Counted from the stretch's first letter, positions 52,452 to 62,438 are shown. The stretch is DNA of 64,000 nt from an uncultured Pelagibacteraceae bacterium (GCA_902604055.1 CACKXA010000002.1:34711-98710), one strand, 5' to 3'. Numbers and translations: made by a program. Notes: a model not told the origin generated them from the sequence alone.

Positions 52452-53185
52452 TGTTAGAAATTAAAAATTTAAAGGCATCGATTAACAACAAAGAAATTTT
52501 AAAAGGCGTAGATATTTCTATCCAACCAGGAGAACTTCATGCAATTATGGGACCAAATGGATCTGGAAAAAGCACACTAGCTAATGTGTTATCAGGCAAA
52601 GACGGCTATGAAGTTTCAGGGGAATTGAAGTATCAAGGAAAAGACTTAATTAATATTCCGATAGATGAAAGAGCTCAAAAGGGTATTTTTTTAGCTTTTC
52701 AATATCCGACAGAAATTCCAGGAGTTAATACTAATAATTTTTTAAAGACCTCTCTAAATAAAATTAAGAAAGCAAGAGGGGAAAAGGAGATGGACACTCT
52801 GTCATTTATCAAAATGATTAAAGAAAAATCAAATGAACTAGGAATGAATGAGAATATGTTGTCTAGACAACTTAATGTAGGTTTTTCTGGAGGAGAGAAA
52901 AAAAAAAATGAAATATTACAAATGAAAATTTTAAATCCTAACCTAGCAATTCTTGATGAAACTGACTCGGGATTAGATATAGATGCGTTAAAAACTGTGG
53001 CTAAAGGGGTTAATTCTACTAGAGATAAAAATAAATCTTTTTTAGTGATTACTCATTACCAAAGACTTTTAAATTATATTAAACCAGACTTTGTACATGT
53101 ATTAGCCGATGGAAAGATTATTAAATCTGGTTCTATGGAATTAGCTGAACAGTTGGAAAAAACTGGGTACAAAGGAATAAATTAA
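52451..53185 (+). CDS. sufC: Fe-S cluster assembly ATPase SufC
   Basis: MGPNGSGKSTLANVLSG, FSGGEKKKNEILQM, LAILDETDSGLDIDAL. Confidence 0.97.
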   Translation: MLEIKNLKASINNKEILKGVDISIQPGELHAIMGPNGSGKSTLANVLSGKDGYEVSGELKYQGKDLINIPIDERAQKGIFLAFQYPTEIPGVNTNNFLKTSLNKIKKARGEKEMDTLSFIKMIKEKSNELGMNENMLSRQLNVGFSGGEKKKNEILQMKILNPNLAILDETDSGLDIDALKTVAKGVNSTRDKNKSFLVITHYQRLLNYIKPDFVHVLADGKIIKSGSMELAEQLEKTGYKGIN

Positions 53186-53186
53186 G

Positions 53187-54437
53187 ATGCTAGATTTTAA
53201 ACCGAATGAAAAAGAGATTGAAAAAATAGGAAAATTTTCTATTGAAGAAAAAAATTTTAGAATTGAAAATCTTAAAAACTTTAACAGTGTAGGATTTCCT
53301 AATAAATTAGTTGAAGATTGGAAATTTTCTGATTTAAGACATATTGTTTCTAAAAATTTTGCAAAATTAGATTTAAAACTTAAACCTTCAAAAGAAGAAA
53401 ATTTCGATTTTATAAAAGACTTTGAGCACAATTATATTGTTCTAGTTAACGGCAGATTAACGAGTAACAGCTTTCAGCATGAAGACAATAGTCAAATTGT
53501 AATTAACCCTTACTTAAATAAAGATTTTTCAAATAAAAAAGAAAAAAATCCACTAATCAACCTTAATTATGCCTTATCAATAGAGGGATTTAATTTAGAG
53601 GTAAAAGATAATTATAAATTTAATAAAGTTTTAGTAATTTACAATCTATTTACCAAGGACTTGAATGAAAATATTTTGAACAGCCAAAATAGAATTAAGA
53701 TAGGAAAGAACTCGGAATTACATGTTTTTGATTACGTTATCAACAAATCTGAAAAAAATTTTTTTAACAATGTTTATGAAGACTTATATCTTGCAGAATC
53801 ATCTGTTTTTAAAAATATAAGTATTCAAAAAAATAGAAGTAATGGATTTTTTCATAAATTTTCTAAAAATATTCTTTCTTCAAAATCAAATTATAGCTCA
53901 TTTATTTTTCCTCTAGGTCTCAAATTTGATAAATTAGATTTAGAATTTAATTTAGAGGGAGAAAATATTGAATGCAATTTACAAGCAGCCTCATTTCTTA
54001 ATAAGGGTGACCATCAAGAGATCAAAACTAGAGTTAATCATCTTGCTCCAAATTGTAAAAGTTACCAAAAAGTAAAAAATGTTATCGATTTAGATAGTAA
54101 AGGTGTTTATCAAGGAAAAATATTCGTTAAAAATATTGCTCAAAAAACTGACGCTTACCAACTTAGTAAAGCTATTTTGTTAGACGAGAGTTCAGAATTT
54201 GATTCTAAGCCAGAATTAGAAATTTACGCAGATGACGTTAAATGCTCTCATGGATCAACATCTGGAAGTGTAGAAAAAGACTCAATTTATTATTTAATGA
54301 CAAGAGGTTTAAGTAAAAATGAGTCTGTTAAACTACTAATTAATGGATTCCTTAGTGAAATTATAGTTTCTATAAAAAGCAAAACAATGAAAAATTTCAT
54401 CGAACAAAAATTACTTAGTCAAATTTATGAACATTAA
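53187..54437 (+). CDS. sufD: Fe-S cluster assembly protein SufD
   Basis: DDVKCSHGSTSGSVEKDSIYYLMTRGLSKNESVKLLINGFLSEI; between sufC and sufS. Confidence 0.94.
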   Translation: MLDFKPNEKEIEKIGKFSIEEKNFRIENLKNFNSVGFPNKLVEDWKFSDLRHIVSKNFAKLDLKLKPSKEENFDFIKDFEHNYIVLVNGRLTSNSFQHEDNSQIVINPYLNKDFSNKKEKNPLINLNYALSIEGFNLEVKDNYKFNKVLVIYNLFTKDLNENILNSQNRIKIGKNSELHVFDYVINKSEKNFFNNVYEDLYLAESSVFKNISIQKNRSNGFFHKFSKNILSSKSNYSSFIFPLGLKFDKLDLEFNLEGENIECNLQAASFLNKGDHQEIKTRVNHLAPNCKSYQKVKNVIDLDSKGVYQGKIFVKNIAQKTDAYQLSKAILLDESSEFDSKPELEIYADDVKCSHGSTSGSVEKDSIYYLMTRGLSKNESVKLLINGFLSEIIVSIKSKTMKNFIEQKLLSQIYEH

Positions 54438-55645
54438 AAATATTAAATCTGAATTCCCAATATTTAAACAAAAAATAAATGGTAAACCTCTTGTTTATTT
54501 GGATAGTGCAAATTCATCCCAAAAACCACAAGTTGTAATAAATAGATTGTCAAATTTTTATGAATCTGAATTTTCAAATGTTGGAAGAAGTGTTCATTCT
54601 TTAGCTGTTAAAGCAACAAATCAATTTGAAAACGCAAGAGATAAAGTTAAAAAACTATATAAATGCAAAATACAGAGAAGAAATAATTTTTACCAAAGGC
54701 GCAACGGAGTCAATTAATTTAATCGCTTCATCCTACGGAGAAAAATTTATAAAGGAGGGAGACGAAATTTTGACTACGGAATTAGAACACCATTCAAATT
54801 ATGTTCCTTGGCATTTTTTAAGACAAAAAAAAGGTGCGAAAATAAAATTTGCACCAGTAAATAAGAGGGGAGAAGTTGAAATTGATGAGATAAAAAAATT
54901 AATTTCTAGTAAGACAAAAATGATAGCAGTAACTCATATATCAAACGTAACTGGAGCTATTATGCCAATAAAAAAAATTGTTGATTTAGCTAAAGAAAAA
55001 AACATACCCGTTTTGGTGGATGGAACTCAAGGTGCACCTCACTTAAAAATAGATATACAAGAATTAGATTGCGATTTTTATGCAATATCGTGTCACAAAA
55101 TGTATGGGCCGAATGGATTAGGCATTCTTTATGCTAAAAAAAAATGGCTAGAAGAGCTACCCCCATATCAGGGTGGAGGAGGAATGATAAGCGAAGTGTT
55201 AAAGGAAAAGATATCTTTTGCCAATTCTCCAACTAAGTTTGAAGCTGGAACAATGCAAACTGCAGAGGTCGTAGCTTTTTCAGAAGCAATTAAATTCATA
55301 GAAGATTTGGGGATTGATAATATTCAAAATCATGAAAATGAAATTTTGGAATATGGTATTGAAAAATTAAAAAAAAATAATTCAGTAAATATAATAGGAG
55401 AACCAAAAGAAAGAGGTTCTGTTTTAACCTTTACGATTAAAGGAATACATCCTCACGATATTGCAACTATATTAGATGAAGATGGTGTCGCTATTAGAGC
55501 AGGACATCATTGTTGTCAAATTTTACATGACAAAATGGGTATACCCGCTACAGCGAGAGCTTCGATTGGAGTTTACAATTCCAAAGAAGACATAGATATA
55601 CTTTCAAAAGCAATAGATAACTGTAAAAAAATTTTTAATATTTAA
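54427..55645 (+). CDS. sufS: cysteine desulfurase SufS, interrupted by a single-base frameshift near 54661-54663
   Basis: ORF 54427..54717 gives the N-terminus (YLDSANSSQKPQVVI...VHSLAVKATNQFENARDKVKKLY); +1 frame ORF 54626..55645 continues NAKYREEIIFTKGATESINLIASS...ISCHKMYGPNGLGILY...RAGHHCCQILH. Skipping one base joins them as KKLY-NAKYREEIIFTKGATE. Confidence 0.9.
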
Positions 55646-56092
55646 ATGGAATTAAAAGAATTATATCAAGAAATAATATTAGATCATGCAAAAAATCCAC
55701 GTAACAAAGGGAAGTGCAAAGACTATAATCATGATGCTAAAGCACACAACCCTCTTTGTGGAGATAAAGTACATATTTTTCTCAATCTTGATAAAAATAG
55801 AAAAATAAAAAATTTAAGTTTTGAAGGAGAAGGTTGTGCAATTTCTTTGGCTTCAGCCTCTATTTTAACAGATTTACTTAAAGATAAAGATTTAACTTTT
55901 ACAAAAAAAATAATAGAGGACTTTCTTAATATGCTTAAAAATAAGACAGGTATAACTTTAAATAGCCTTTCAGAAGATCAAATTACAACAATTAATTCTC
56001 TATCAGGAGTTCAAGAATTTCCAATGAGAGTTAAATGTGCCACAATGGCTTGGCATACAGTACTTTCTGCTTTAAATGAAAAGATTAATTAA
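55646..56092 (+). CDS. sufU: SufU-type Fe-S cluster assembly protein
   Basis: NPLCGDKVHIFLNL, FEGEGCAISLASASILTDLL, LSGVQEFPMRVKCATMAWHTV. Confidence 0.9.
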   Translation: MELKELYQEIILDHAKNPRNKGKCKDYNHDAKAHNPLCGDKVHIFLNLDKNRKIKNLSFEGEGCAISLASASILTDLLKDKDLTFTKKIIEDFLNMLKNKTGITLNSLSEDQITTINSLSGVQEFPMRVKCATMAWHTVLSALNEKIN

Positions 56093-56095
56093 AAA

Positions 56096-56395
56096 ATGTC
56101 TGATTTAAAAGAAAAGGTAATAGATGAAATTAAGAAAATCTACGACCCAGAAATTCCTGTAAATATTTTCGAATTAGGGCTTATTTATAAAATAGAAATT
56201 GAAAAGGGAAATGTTAAAATTGAAATGACACTAACTACGCCTAATTGTCCTGTAGCAGACAGTTTGCCTAAAATGGTGAAAGACTATATACTTGCTATTG
56301 ACGGAGTTACAGACGTTGATCTAAAACTAGTATGGGATCCGCCGTGGACTAAAGATAAAATGTCAGAGGTAGCTAAATTGGAATTAAATTTATGA
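56096..56395 (+). CDS. sufT: SufT/DUF59 (MIP18) family protein
   Basis: IYDPEIPVNIFELGLIYKIEI, MTLTTPNCPVADSLP, LVWDPPWTKDKMSEVAKLELNL. Confidence 0.9.
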   Translation: MSDLKEKVIDEIKKIYDPEIPVNIFELGLIYKIEIEKGNVKIEMTLTTPNCPVADSLPKMVKDYILAIDGVTDVDLKLVWDPPWTKDKMSEVAKLELNL

Positions 56396-56727
56396 ACGAA
56401 CAAGTTATTAAAATTAGCGACAACGCAGTAGACAGAATAAAAAAAATTATGTCTGAAGCTCAGAGTCAAACTATAGGAGTACGAATAGGTGTAAAATCTG
56501 GAGGATGTGCCGGAATGTCTTACGTTATGGAGTATGCTACAGATATAAAGCCTAACGAGGAAATAATAGAGGAAAAAGGGGTAAAAGTCTTAATTGATCC
56601 TAAGGCTGTAATGTATCTTTTAGGAACAGAAATGGATTACAAAAAAGAAAAATTTTCTTCTCAGTTTGTTTTTAAAAACCCAAATGAATCTGAAAGATGT
56701 GGGTGCGGAGAGTCTTTTAAAGTCTAA
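56392..56727 (+). CDS. sufA: A-type Fe-S carrier/HesB-IscA family protein
   Basis: GVRIGVKSGGCAGMSYVMEY and C-terminal CGCGESF. Confidence 0.93.
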   Translation: MNEQVIKISDNAVDRIKKIMSEAQSQTIGVRIGVKSGGCAGMSYVMEYATDIKPNEEIIEEKGVKVLIDPKAVMYLLGTEMDYKKEKFSSQFVFKNPNESERCGCGESFKV

Positions 56728-56729
56728 AT

Positions 56730-58136
56730 TTAACTACTATAATACATATCAAATTCGATTGGATGAGGAGTATGCTCGAATTTATAAATTTCTTGAAACT
56801 TTAAGTCAATATATGCATCAATCTGGTCGTCAGTAAATACTCCACCTTGTGTTAAAAATTTTCTATCTTTATCCAAATTTTGTACAGCTTCTCTTAAGGA
56901 GCCACAAACAGTTGGTAATTTCTTAACCTCATCCTCAGTTAAAGAATATAAATCCTCATCGAAAGATTTTCCTGGATCAATCTTATTTTTAATTCCATCT
57001 ATTCCTGCCATAAGCATTGAAGCAAAAGTTAAATAAGGATTTCCAGCAGCATCGGGGAATCTAATTTCCATTCTTGCAGCTTTAGGATTCATAATTATAG
57101 GAATTCTACAAGAAGCAGATCTATTTCTAGCTGAATAAGCTAGAATTACTGGAGCTTCAAAACCAGGTATTAATCTTTTATAGCTGTTGGTTGTCGCATT
57201 AGCAAAAGCGTTTATTGCTTTGGCGTGTTTAAGTATACCGCCAATATAATATAATGCAGTTTTTGATAAACCGGCATATTCTTTACCCATAAATACTGGA
57301 GTACTTCCTTTCCAAATAGATTGATGACAGTGCATACCAGAACCGTTATCCCCTTTAACAGGCTTAGGCATAAATGTAGCCGTTTTACCAAAAGAATGAG
57401 TAACCATTTGAACAGCATATTTGTAAAGTTGAACGTTATCAGCCATATTTGTTAAAGTTCCAAAATACATTCCTAATTCATGTTGGCTAGGAGCTACTTC
57501 ATGATGATGTTTTTCAACTTTAACACCCATATCTTTAAGAGCTTTTAAATATTCCCCACGCATGTCTTGCGCACTATCTACTGGCGGCACAGGAAAGTAA
57601 CCGCCTTTAATTCCTGGTCTATGACCCATATTACCATTTTCGTAAATCTTTCCAGTATTATATGGACCTTCTGAACTATCTATTTTGAAACTTGTTTCAT
57701 TCATATCATTTTTAAATCTTACGTCGTCAAATACAAAAAACTCTGGCTCAGGCCCAAAATAAGATTTGTCTCCTATTCCAGATTTTTTTAAATATGCTTC
57801 AGCTTTTTTTGCAGTTCCTCTTGGATCTCTCTCATAAGGATTTTTTTTCACAGCATCTAAAATATCGCAAAACAGATTAAGGGTTGTATGAGAATTAAAA
57901 GGATCGATTATTTGTCTTTCTAAATCTGGTTTTAAAACCATGTCTGATTCATTTATCGCTTTCCATCCAGCGATGGAAGAACCATCAAAAAATACTCCTT
58001 TATCGAGCATATCTTCGTCAACTACAGTAGCGTCCATGGTCAGATGCTGTAGTTTACCTTTTGGATCAGTAAATCTCAGGTCTACAAATTCGACTTGTTT
58101 ATCTTTAATTAGTTTAAGTACGTTTTTAGAACTCAT
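56730..58136 (-). CDS. glnA: glutamine synthetase type I
   Basis: FDGSSIAGWKAINESDM, GPEPEFFVFDDVRF, NGSGMHCHQSIW, SCRIPIIMNPKAARMEIRFPDAAGNPYLTFA. Confidence 0.97.
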   Translation of the reverse strand: MSSKNVLKLIKDKQVEFVDLRFTDPKGKLQHLTMDATVVDEDMLDKGVFFDGSSIAGWKAINESDMVLKPDLERQIIDPFNSHTTLNLFCDILDAVKKNPYERDPRGTAKKAEAYLKKSGIGDKSYFGPEPEFFVFDDVRFKNDMNETSFKIDSSEGPYNTGKIYENGNMGHRPGIKGGYFPVPPVDSAQDMRGEYLKALKDMGVKVEKHHHEVAPSQHELGMYFGTLTNMADNVQLYKYAVQMVTHSFGKTATFMPKPVKGDNGSGMHCHQSIWKGSTPVFMGKEYAGLSKTALYYIGGILKHAKAINAFANATTNSYKRLIPGFEAPVILAYSARNRSASCRIPIIMNPKAARMEIRFPDAAGNPYLTFASMLMAGIDGIKNKIDPGKSFDEDLYSLTEDEVKKLPTVCGSLREAVQNLDKDRKFLTQGGVFTDDQIDAYIDLKFQEIYKFEHTPHPIEFDMYYSS

Positions 58137-58273
58137 TTAATTCACCTTTATCATTAAATTGCCGCATTACATTAGTCACAGTAGCCATTCTATATCCAAT
58201 AGATTAATGACAAGATATAACTATTAATATATATCAGGTATGCATTTTATTCATAACACAATTTTCACTTGAA

Positions 58274-59161
58274 ATGAGAGAAGCTAAATCAATAGACTTA
58301 TTACTTTTAATTTTGCTCGGATTAATTTGGGGCTCCTCTTTTTTTAATATTAAAATAGCTACTTATTCTTACGAACCTTTTACGCTAGCATTAATAAGAG
58401 TTATATTTGCAAGTTTACCTCTACTTCTACTATGTAAATATAAAGGTATAAAGATTGAAGCTTTTTCTTATAATTGGAAACCTTATGCAATAATAGGTAT
58501 GTGCAATATTGCAATACCATTTACATTAATAGCTATTGGAACAAGCAAAATTAATAGTTATTTAGCAGCTATGCTGATGAGCACCACTCCAATGAGTGGT
58601 TCAATACTTGCTCACTTTTTTACTAAAGATGAAAAAATAACTCTTTTAAAATCAATCGGAATTATTGTTGGTTTTTTTGGAATTGTTTTTTTGTTTTTTG
58701 ATAAATTAATTATTAATGAAAGAAATTATGTATATGTATTAATCACTATATTAGGCTCAACATTTTATTCCATAGGTGGAATATTGACATTGAAACTTAA
58801 AAACAAAGGTAACGAAAATGTTACCACGTCTACCACATTATGGTCTGTAATCTTTTTATTTCCTCTTTCTATGTTTTTTGAAACTCCATGGGAATTAAAA
58901 CCATCTTTAGAGTCCACACTGGCCCTTTTATATTTAGGTGTTGTAGCTACAGGATTAGCTTGGTTAATAAGATTTCGAATTCTTACAGTTAATGGACTAG
59001 TATTTCAAACTCAAGTCGCTTATTTAATTCCAATATTTGGTGTTTTATTTGGGTACTTTTTAATGGATGAAATTATCACTTGGAGAGTTCTAATTTCATT
59101 GATTATAATAATATTGGGTATTTATATAGTGAAAAAAAATAATAAAGGTTTAAATAAGTAG
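58274..59161 (+). CDS. EamA/DMT-family transporter
   Basis: Ten-TM DMT pattern; LLGLIWGSSFFNIKIA, GIIVGFFGIVFLFF. Confidence 0.85.
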   Translation: MREAKSIDLLLLILLGLIWGSSFFNIKIATYSYEPFTLALIRVIFASLPLLLLCKYKGIKIEAFSYNWKPYAIIGMCNIAIPFTLIAIGTSKINSYLAAMLMSTTPMSGSILAHFFTKDEKITLLKSIGIIVGFFGIVFLFFDKLIINERNYVYVLITILGSTFYSIGGILTLKLKNKGNENVTTSTTLWSVIFLFPLSMFFETPWELKPSLESTLALLYLGVVATGLAWLIRFRILTVNGLVFQTQVAYLIPIFGVLFGYFLMDEIITWRVLISLIIIILGIYIVKKNNKGLNK

Positions 59162-59162
59162 T

Positions 59163-60224
59163 ATGCAAACTGAGTCTATAGAGTTGAGTTTTTTATCTAT
59201 TTTTGCTTTTCTTACCTTTTTCATTTTTTTACTTGTTAGTAAATATTCTTATAAATTAAACAATGGCATTCTTTTAGATAATGATTTTACTAAGCCACAA
59301 GCTTTTCATAATGAAGAAATATCTCGAAGTGGTGGCCTTGCTAGTCTAATTTCTTTATTTATTTTTTTTGGCATTTATAATTTACTTTTTTCAAAAATTC
59401 TTTATGAATATATTTTTGTATGTTCTACTTTATTCTTTGTAGGTTATCTTGATGATTTAAAGATTAGAATCAAACCTATTTTTAGATTATTATTAATGAC
59501 AGTTTTTTTGATAATCATTATTAATTTTTTATCGATAGAAATCAAAAATATTGATTTAATTTTTTTAGATTCTTGGTTAAATAATCAAATTTTTTCTACT
59601 TTTTTTATACTTTTATGTTTTTTATTTATTGTAAATGGGGCAAACCTAATAGATGGATTTAACGGTCTATTAACCATTAACCTAATCATTATTAATTCTG
59701 TCTTATTATTTATAAATTTAGGTAATAATCATTTAGAATTTTCAATGTTTTTATCTGCTCAAATAATAATTCTAATTTCTTTTCTCCTTTTTAATTTTCC
59801 TAAAGCTAAAATGTTTTTGGGTGATAGTGGATCATATTTATTTGGATCACTAGTAGCATTAAATACCATAATCACAAATAATCTGAATCTTTATATTTCC
59901 TCATTTTTTTTCTGCATCCTATTATCTTATTTATTTATAGAAGTTTTTTTCTCCTTCTTTAGAAAAATTTATCAAAAAAAATCACCCGTTTTTCCTGATG
60001 ATGAACACTTACATATGTTATCGTTCATTAAAATCTCTAATTATTATGGCAAAGATAGAAGTAATTATATCAACTCAACTATCATTAATATTATTTTTGG
60101 TATTCTAGTTTTGCCAAGTATATATTTTGCCGAAAATGGACTTGTTTGTAAGTATTGGTTTTTTTCTTTGATTATAATCTATTCATTAATTTATGTCAGA
60201 ATTTATCGTTTAATAAAAAATTAA
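59163..60224 (+). CDS. MraY/WecA-family glycosyl-1-phosphate transferase
   Basis: FVGYLDDLKIRIKPIFRLL, NGANLIDGFNGLLTINL, MFLGDSGSYLFGSLVA. Confidence 0.85.
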   Translation: MQTESIELSFLSIFAFLTFFIFLLVSKYSYKLNNGILLDNDFTKPQAFHNEEISRSGGLASLISLFIFFGIYNLLFSKILYEYIFVCSTLFFVGYLDDLKIRIKPIFRLLLMTVFLIIIINFLSIEIKNIDLIFLDSWLNNQIFSTFFILLCFLFIVNGANLIDGFNGLLTINLIIINSVLLFINLGNNHLEFSMFLSAQIIILISFLLFNFPKAKMFLGDSGSYLFGSLVALNTIITNNLNLYISSFFFCILLSYLFIEVFFSFFRKIYQKKSPVFPDDEHLHMLSFIKISNYYGKDRSNYINSTIINIIFGILVLPSIYFAENGLVCKYWFFSLIIIYSLIYVRIYRLIKN

Positions 60225-60253
60225 ATTGATATATAAAACAACGATTATAAATC

Positions 60254-60338
60254 GGGCAAGTGGCGGAATTGGTATACGCGCTGGTCTTAGAAACCAGTGC
60301 CGCAAGGCTTAAGAGTTCGAGTCTCTTCTTGCCCACCA
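60254..60338 (+). tRNA. tRNA-Leu(UAG), CCA encoded
   Basis: 7-bp acceptor stem GGGCAAG/CTTGCCC, anticodon stem CTGGT/ACCAG with loop CTTAGAA (anticodon TAG), variable arm, T-arm AAGAG-TTCGAGT-CTCTT, A discriminator, CCA at 60336-60338. Confidence 0.95.
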
Positions 60339-60348
60339 AAATTTTATT

Positions 60349-61722
60349 ATGAAGATAGAAGTACAATCCAAAAAAGGTCTTAGAACAATTTTGTCAGTTA
60401 TAATTGATAAAAAAACTATTCAAAATAAAATGGATGAAAGGCTTAATGAGTTGCAGAAGGAAGTTTCTTTGAAAGGTTTTAGATCAGGAAAGGTTCCGCC
60501 GTCAGTTATAAAAAATCAATTTGGAAAGTCTATTTATGGAGAAGTAGTAGATAAAATTTTAAGAGAAACATCGGCTAAAGCGATTGCGGAAAAGAAAATT
60601 AAAATTGCTGGGCAACCAAAAATCAACTTGAAGACTTTTGGCGAAGGCAAAGATTTAAATTACGAATTAGAAATAGATTCATTACCTGATATTAAACTTG
60701 AGTCTTTTGAGAAATATGAAGCTACAGAATATAAAACTAAAATTGAAGAACAAATAGTAAGCGACAAATTACAAGAAATATCAAATCAACATAAGCAATT
60801 TTCAGATAAAAAAGAAGGAGAAGTTGCTAAGTTAGGAGATCAAGTAATTTTCGATTATTCAGCTACAGTCGATGGAAATAAATTTGAAGGCAGTGAAGGA
60901 AAAGGTGTTCAATTAGAACTTGGTAAAGATTTATTTTTAAAAGGTTTTGACGAACAATTAGTGGGTGTAAAAAAAAATGATGTAAAAAATTTGTCAGCTG
61001 TTCTACCAGCCAATCATCCTAAAAAAGAACTAGCAAATAAAAATACAAAATTTGCATGTAGGATTTTAAATGTAAAAAAAGTTCAACCAAACAAAATTGA
61101 TGATAATTTTGCAAAGATGATGGGTGCTAAAGACTTAAATGATTTAAAAAAACTTATCGAAAATCAAATAACTAGTCAATATTCTCAAGCATTAAATTCT
61201 ATTACAAAAAAAGAAATTTTAGATCAAATAGAAAAAAATCATAAACTAGATATTCCTCAAAATTTAATTGAACAAGAGATTTTGTTAATGAGTCAAAATT
61301 TAAAAGAAGAAGAAAAGAAAAAAAATAAAGAAAATAATGAAAAAATTGCAAAATCTAGAATAAAATTAGGATTAATTCTAAATGAGTATGGGGAAAAAAG
61401 TAATTTGAAAGTTACTGATGATGAAGTTAAAGCAGAAATTCAAAAGCAAATTAGGGGGATGCCTGGACAAGAAAAGATGGTTCTTGAATATTATCAAAAA
61501 AACCCAAGTGCATCTCAGAGTTTAAAGGGATCTATATATGAAGAAAAGATAATTACTTTAATTAAATCAAAAATTAAACTTAAAACTAAAAACATAAATA
61601 GCAAAGAAGCAGAAAAAATTATTTCAGATTTCAATAAACCAAATATAGAACAAACTGATATTAAAAAAACTAAATCATCTAGTAAAACTAATACAAAATC
61701 AAAAAAAATTAGTAAAAAGTAA
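60349..61722 (+). CDS. tig: trigger factor
   Basis: LKGFRSGKVPPSVIKNQFGKSIYGEVV; FKBP domain GDQVIFDYSATVDGNKFEGSEGKGVQLELGKDLFLKGFDEQL; precedes clpP-clpX. Confidence 0.94.
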   Translation: MKIEVQSKKGLRTILSVIIDKKTIQNKMDERLNELQKEVSLKGFRSGKVPPSVIKNQFGKSIYGEVVDKILRETSAKAIAEKKIKIAGQPKINLKTFGEGKDLNYELEIDSLPDIKLESFEKYEATEYKTKIEEQIVSDKLQEISNQHKQFSDKKEGEVAKLGDQVIFDYSATVDGNKFEGSEGKGVQLELGKDLFLKGFDEQLVGVKKNDVKNLSAVLPANHPKKELANKNTKFACRILNVKKVQPNKIDDNFAKMMGAKDLNDLKKLIENQITSQYSQALNSITKKEILDQIEKNHKLDIPQNLIEQEILLMSQNLKEEEKKKNKENNEKIAKSRIKLGLILNEYGEKSNLKVTDDEVKAEIQKQIRGMPGQEKMVLEYYQKNPSASQSLKGSIYEEKIITLIKSKIKLKTKNINSKEAEKIISDFNKPNIEQTDIKKTKSSSKTNTKSKKISKK

Positions 61723-61747
61723 ACAATAGTTGTATAAAACATCCTAT

Positions 61748-62359
61748 ATGAGTCGAAAGTTAGAAGAACAAATGAACAGTCTTATTCCTATGGTTGTGGA
61801 ACAAACAAGCAAAGGTGAAAGAGCTTATGATATATATTCCAGGCTTTTAAAAGAAAGAATAGTTTTTTTAGTTGGACCAGTGAATGACCCTGTAGCGTCT
61901 TTAGTAACTGCTCAACTTTTGTTTTTAGAGTCAGAAAATCCCAAAAAAGAAATTAATTTTTACATTAACAGTCCAGGCGGTTTAGTTACTGCTGGGCTGG
62001 GTATTTACGACACAATGCAATATATAAATTCTCCTGTTTCTACTTTGTGCATCGGACAGGCATCTTCAATGGGATCTTTTTTGCTAGCGGCAGGAGAAAA
62101 AGGAAAAAGATATTCATTGCCAAATTCTAGAATTATGGTTCACCAACCATCAGCTGGATTTCAAGGTCAAGCTACTGACATTCAAATACATGCTAAAGAG
62201 ATACTTTCTCTCAAAGAAAGATTAAATAAAATATACTCTAAACATACTGGTAAATCTGTCGAAGAAATTTCGAAGGCTCTAGAAAGAGATAATTTTATGA
62301 CTGCAGAAGACGCAAAAAAATTCGGTTTAATTGACTCCGTTGTGGAAAAAAGAAAATAA
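61748..62359 (+). CDS. clpP: ATP-dependent Clp protease proteolytic subunit
   Basis: [61 protein letters not shown]; Met 61748 (MSRKLEEQ) likely start; ORF track start 61730. Confidence 0.95.
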   Translation: MSRKLEEQMNSLIPMVVEQTSKGERAYDIYSRLLKERIVFLVGPVNDPVASLVTAQLLFLESENPKKEINFYINSPGGLVTAGLGIYDTMQYINSPVSTLCIGQASSMGSFLLAAGEKGKRYSLPNSRIMVHQPSAGFQGQATDIQIHAKEILSLKERLNKIYSKHTGKSVEEISKALERDNFMTAEDAKKFGLIDSVVEKRK

Positions 62360-62392
62360 AACACAATATATAGAATTACTTTCAACTTCAGC

Positions 62393-62420
62393 TTGATAAG
62401 AAATCATAAGAGATTATTAT
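62393..62420 (+). promoter_or_regulatory. candidate sigma70-type promoter upstream of clpX
   Basis: TTGATA (62393-62398) - 16 nt - TATTAT (62415-62420), 18 nt before the clpX ATG. Confidence 0.35.
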
Positions 62421-62438
62421 AAGTTATATTGATTCGTT

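Noticed and set aside
54661-54717. sufS frameshift as a programmed recoding site
   Set aside because: No shifty stop, internal SD or canonical slippery heptamer at the junction; frame 0 continues past the shift to a stop at 54715-54717. Error or mutation is more likely.
58137-58273. Possible sigma54/NtrC site or riboswitch in the glnA leader
   Set aside because: No convincing TGGCAC-N5-TTGC or known glnA riboswitch core could be read; AT-rich repeats only.
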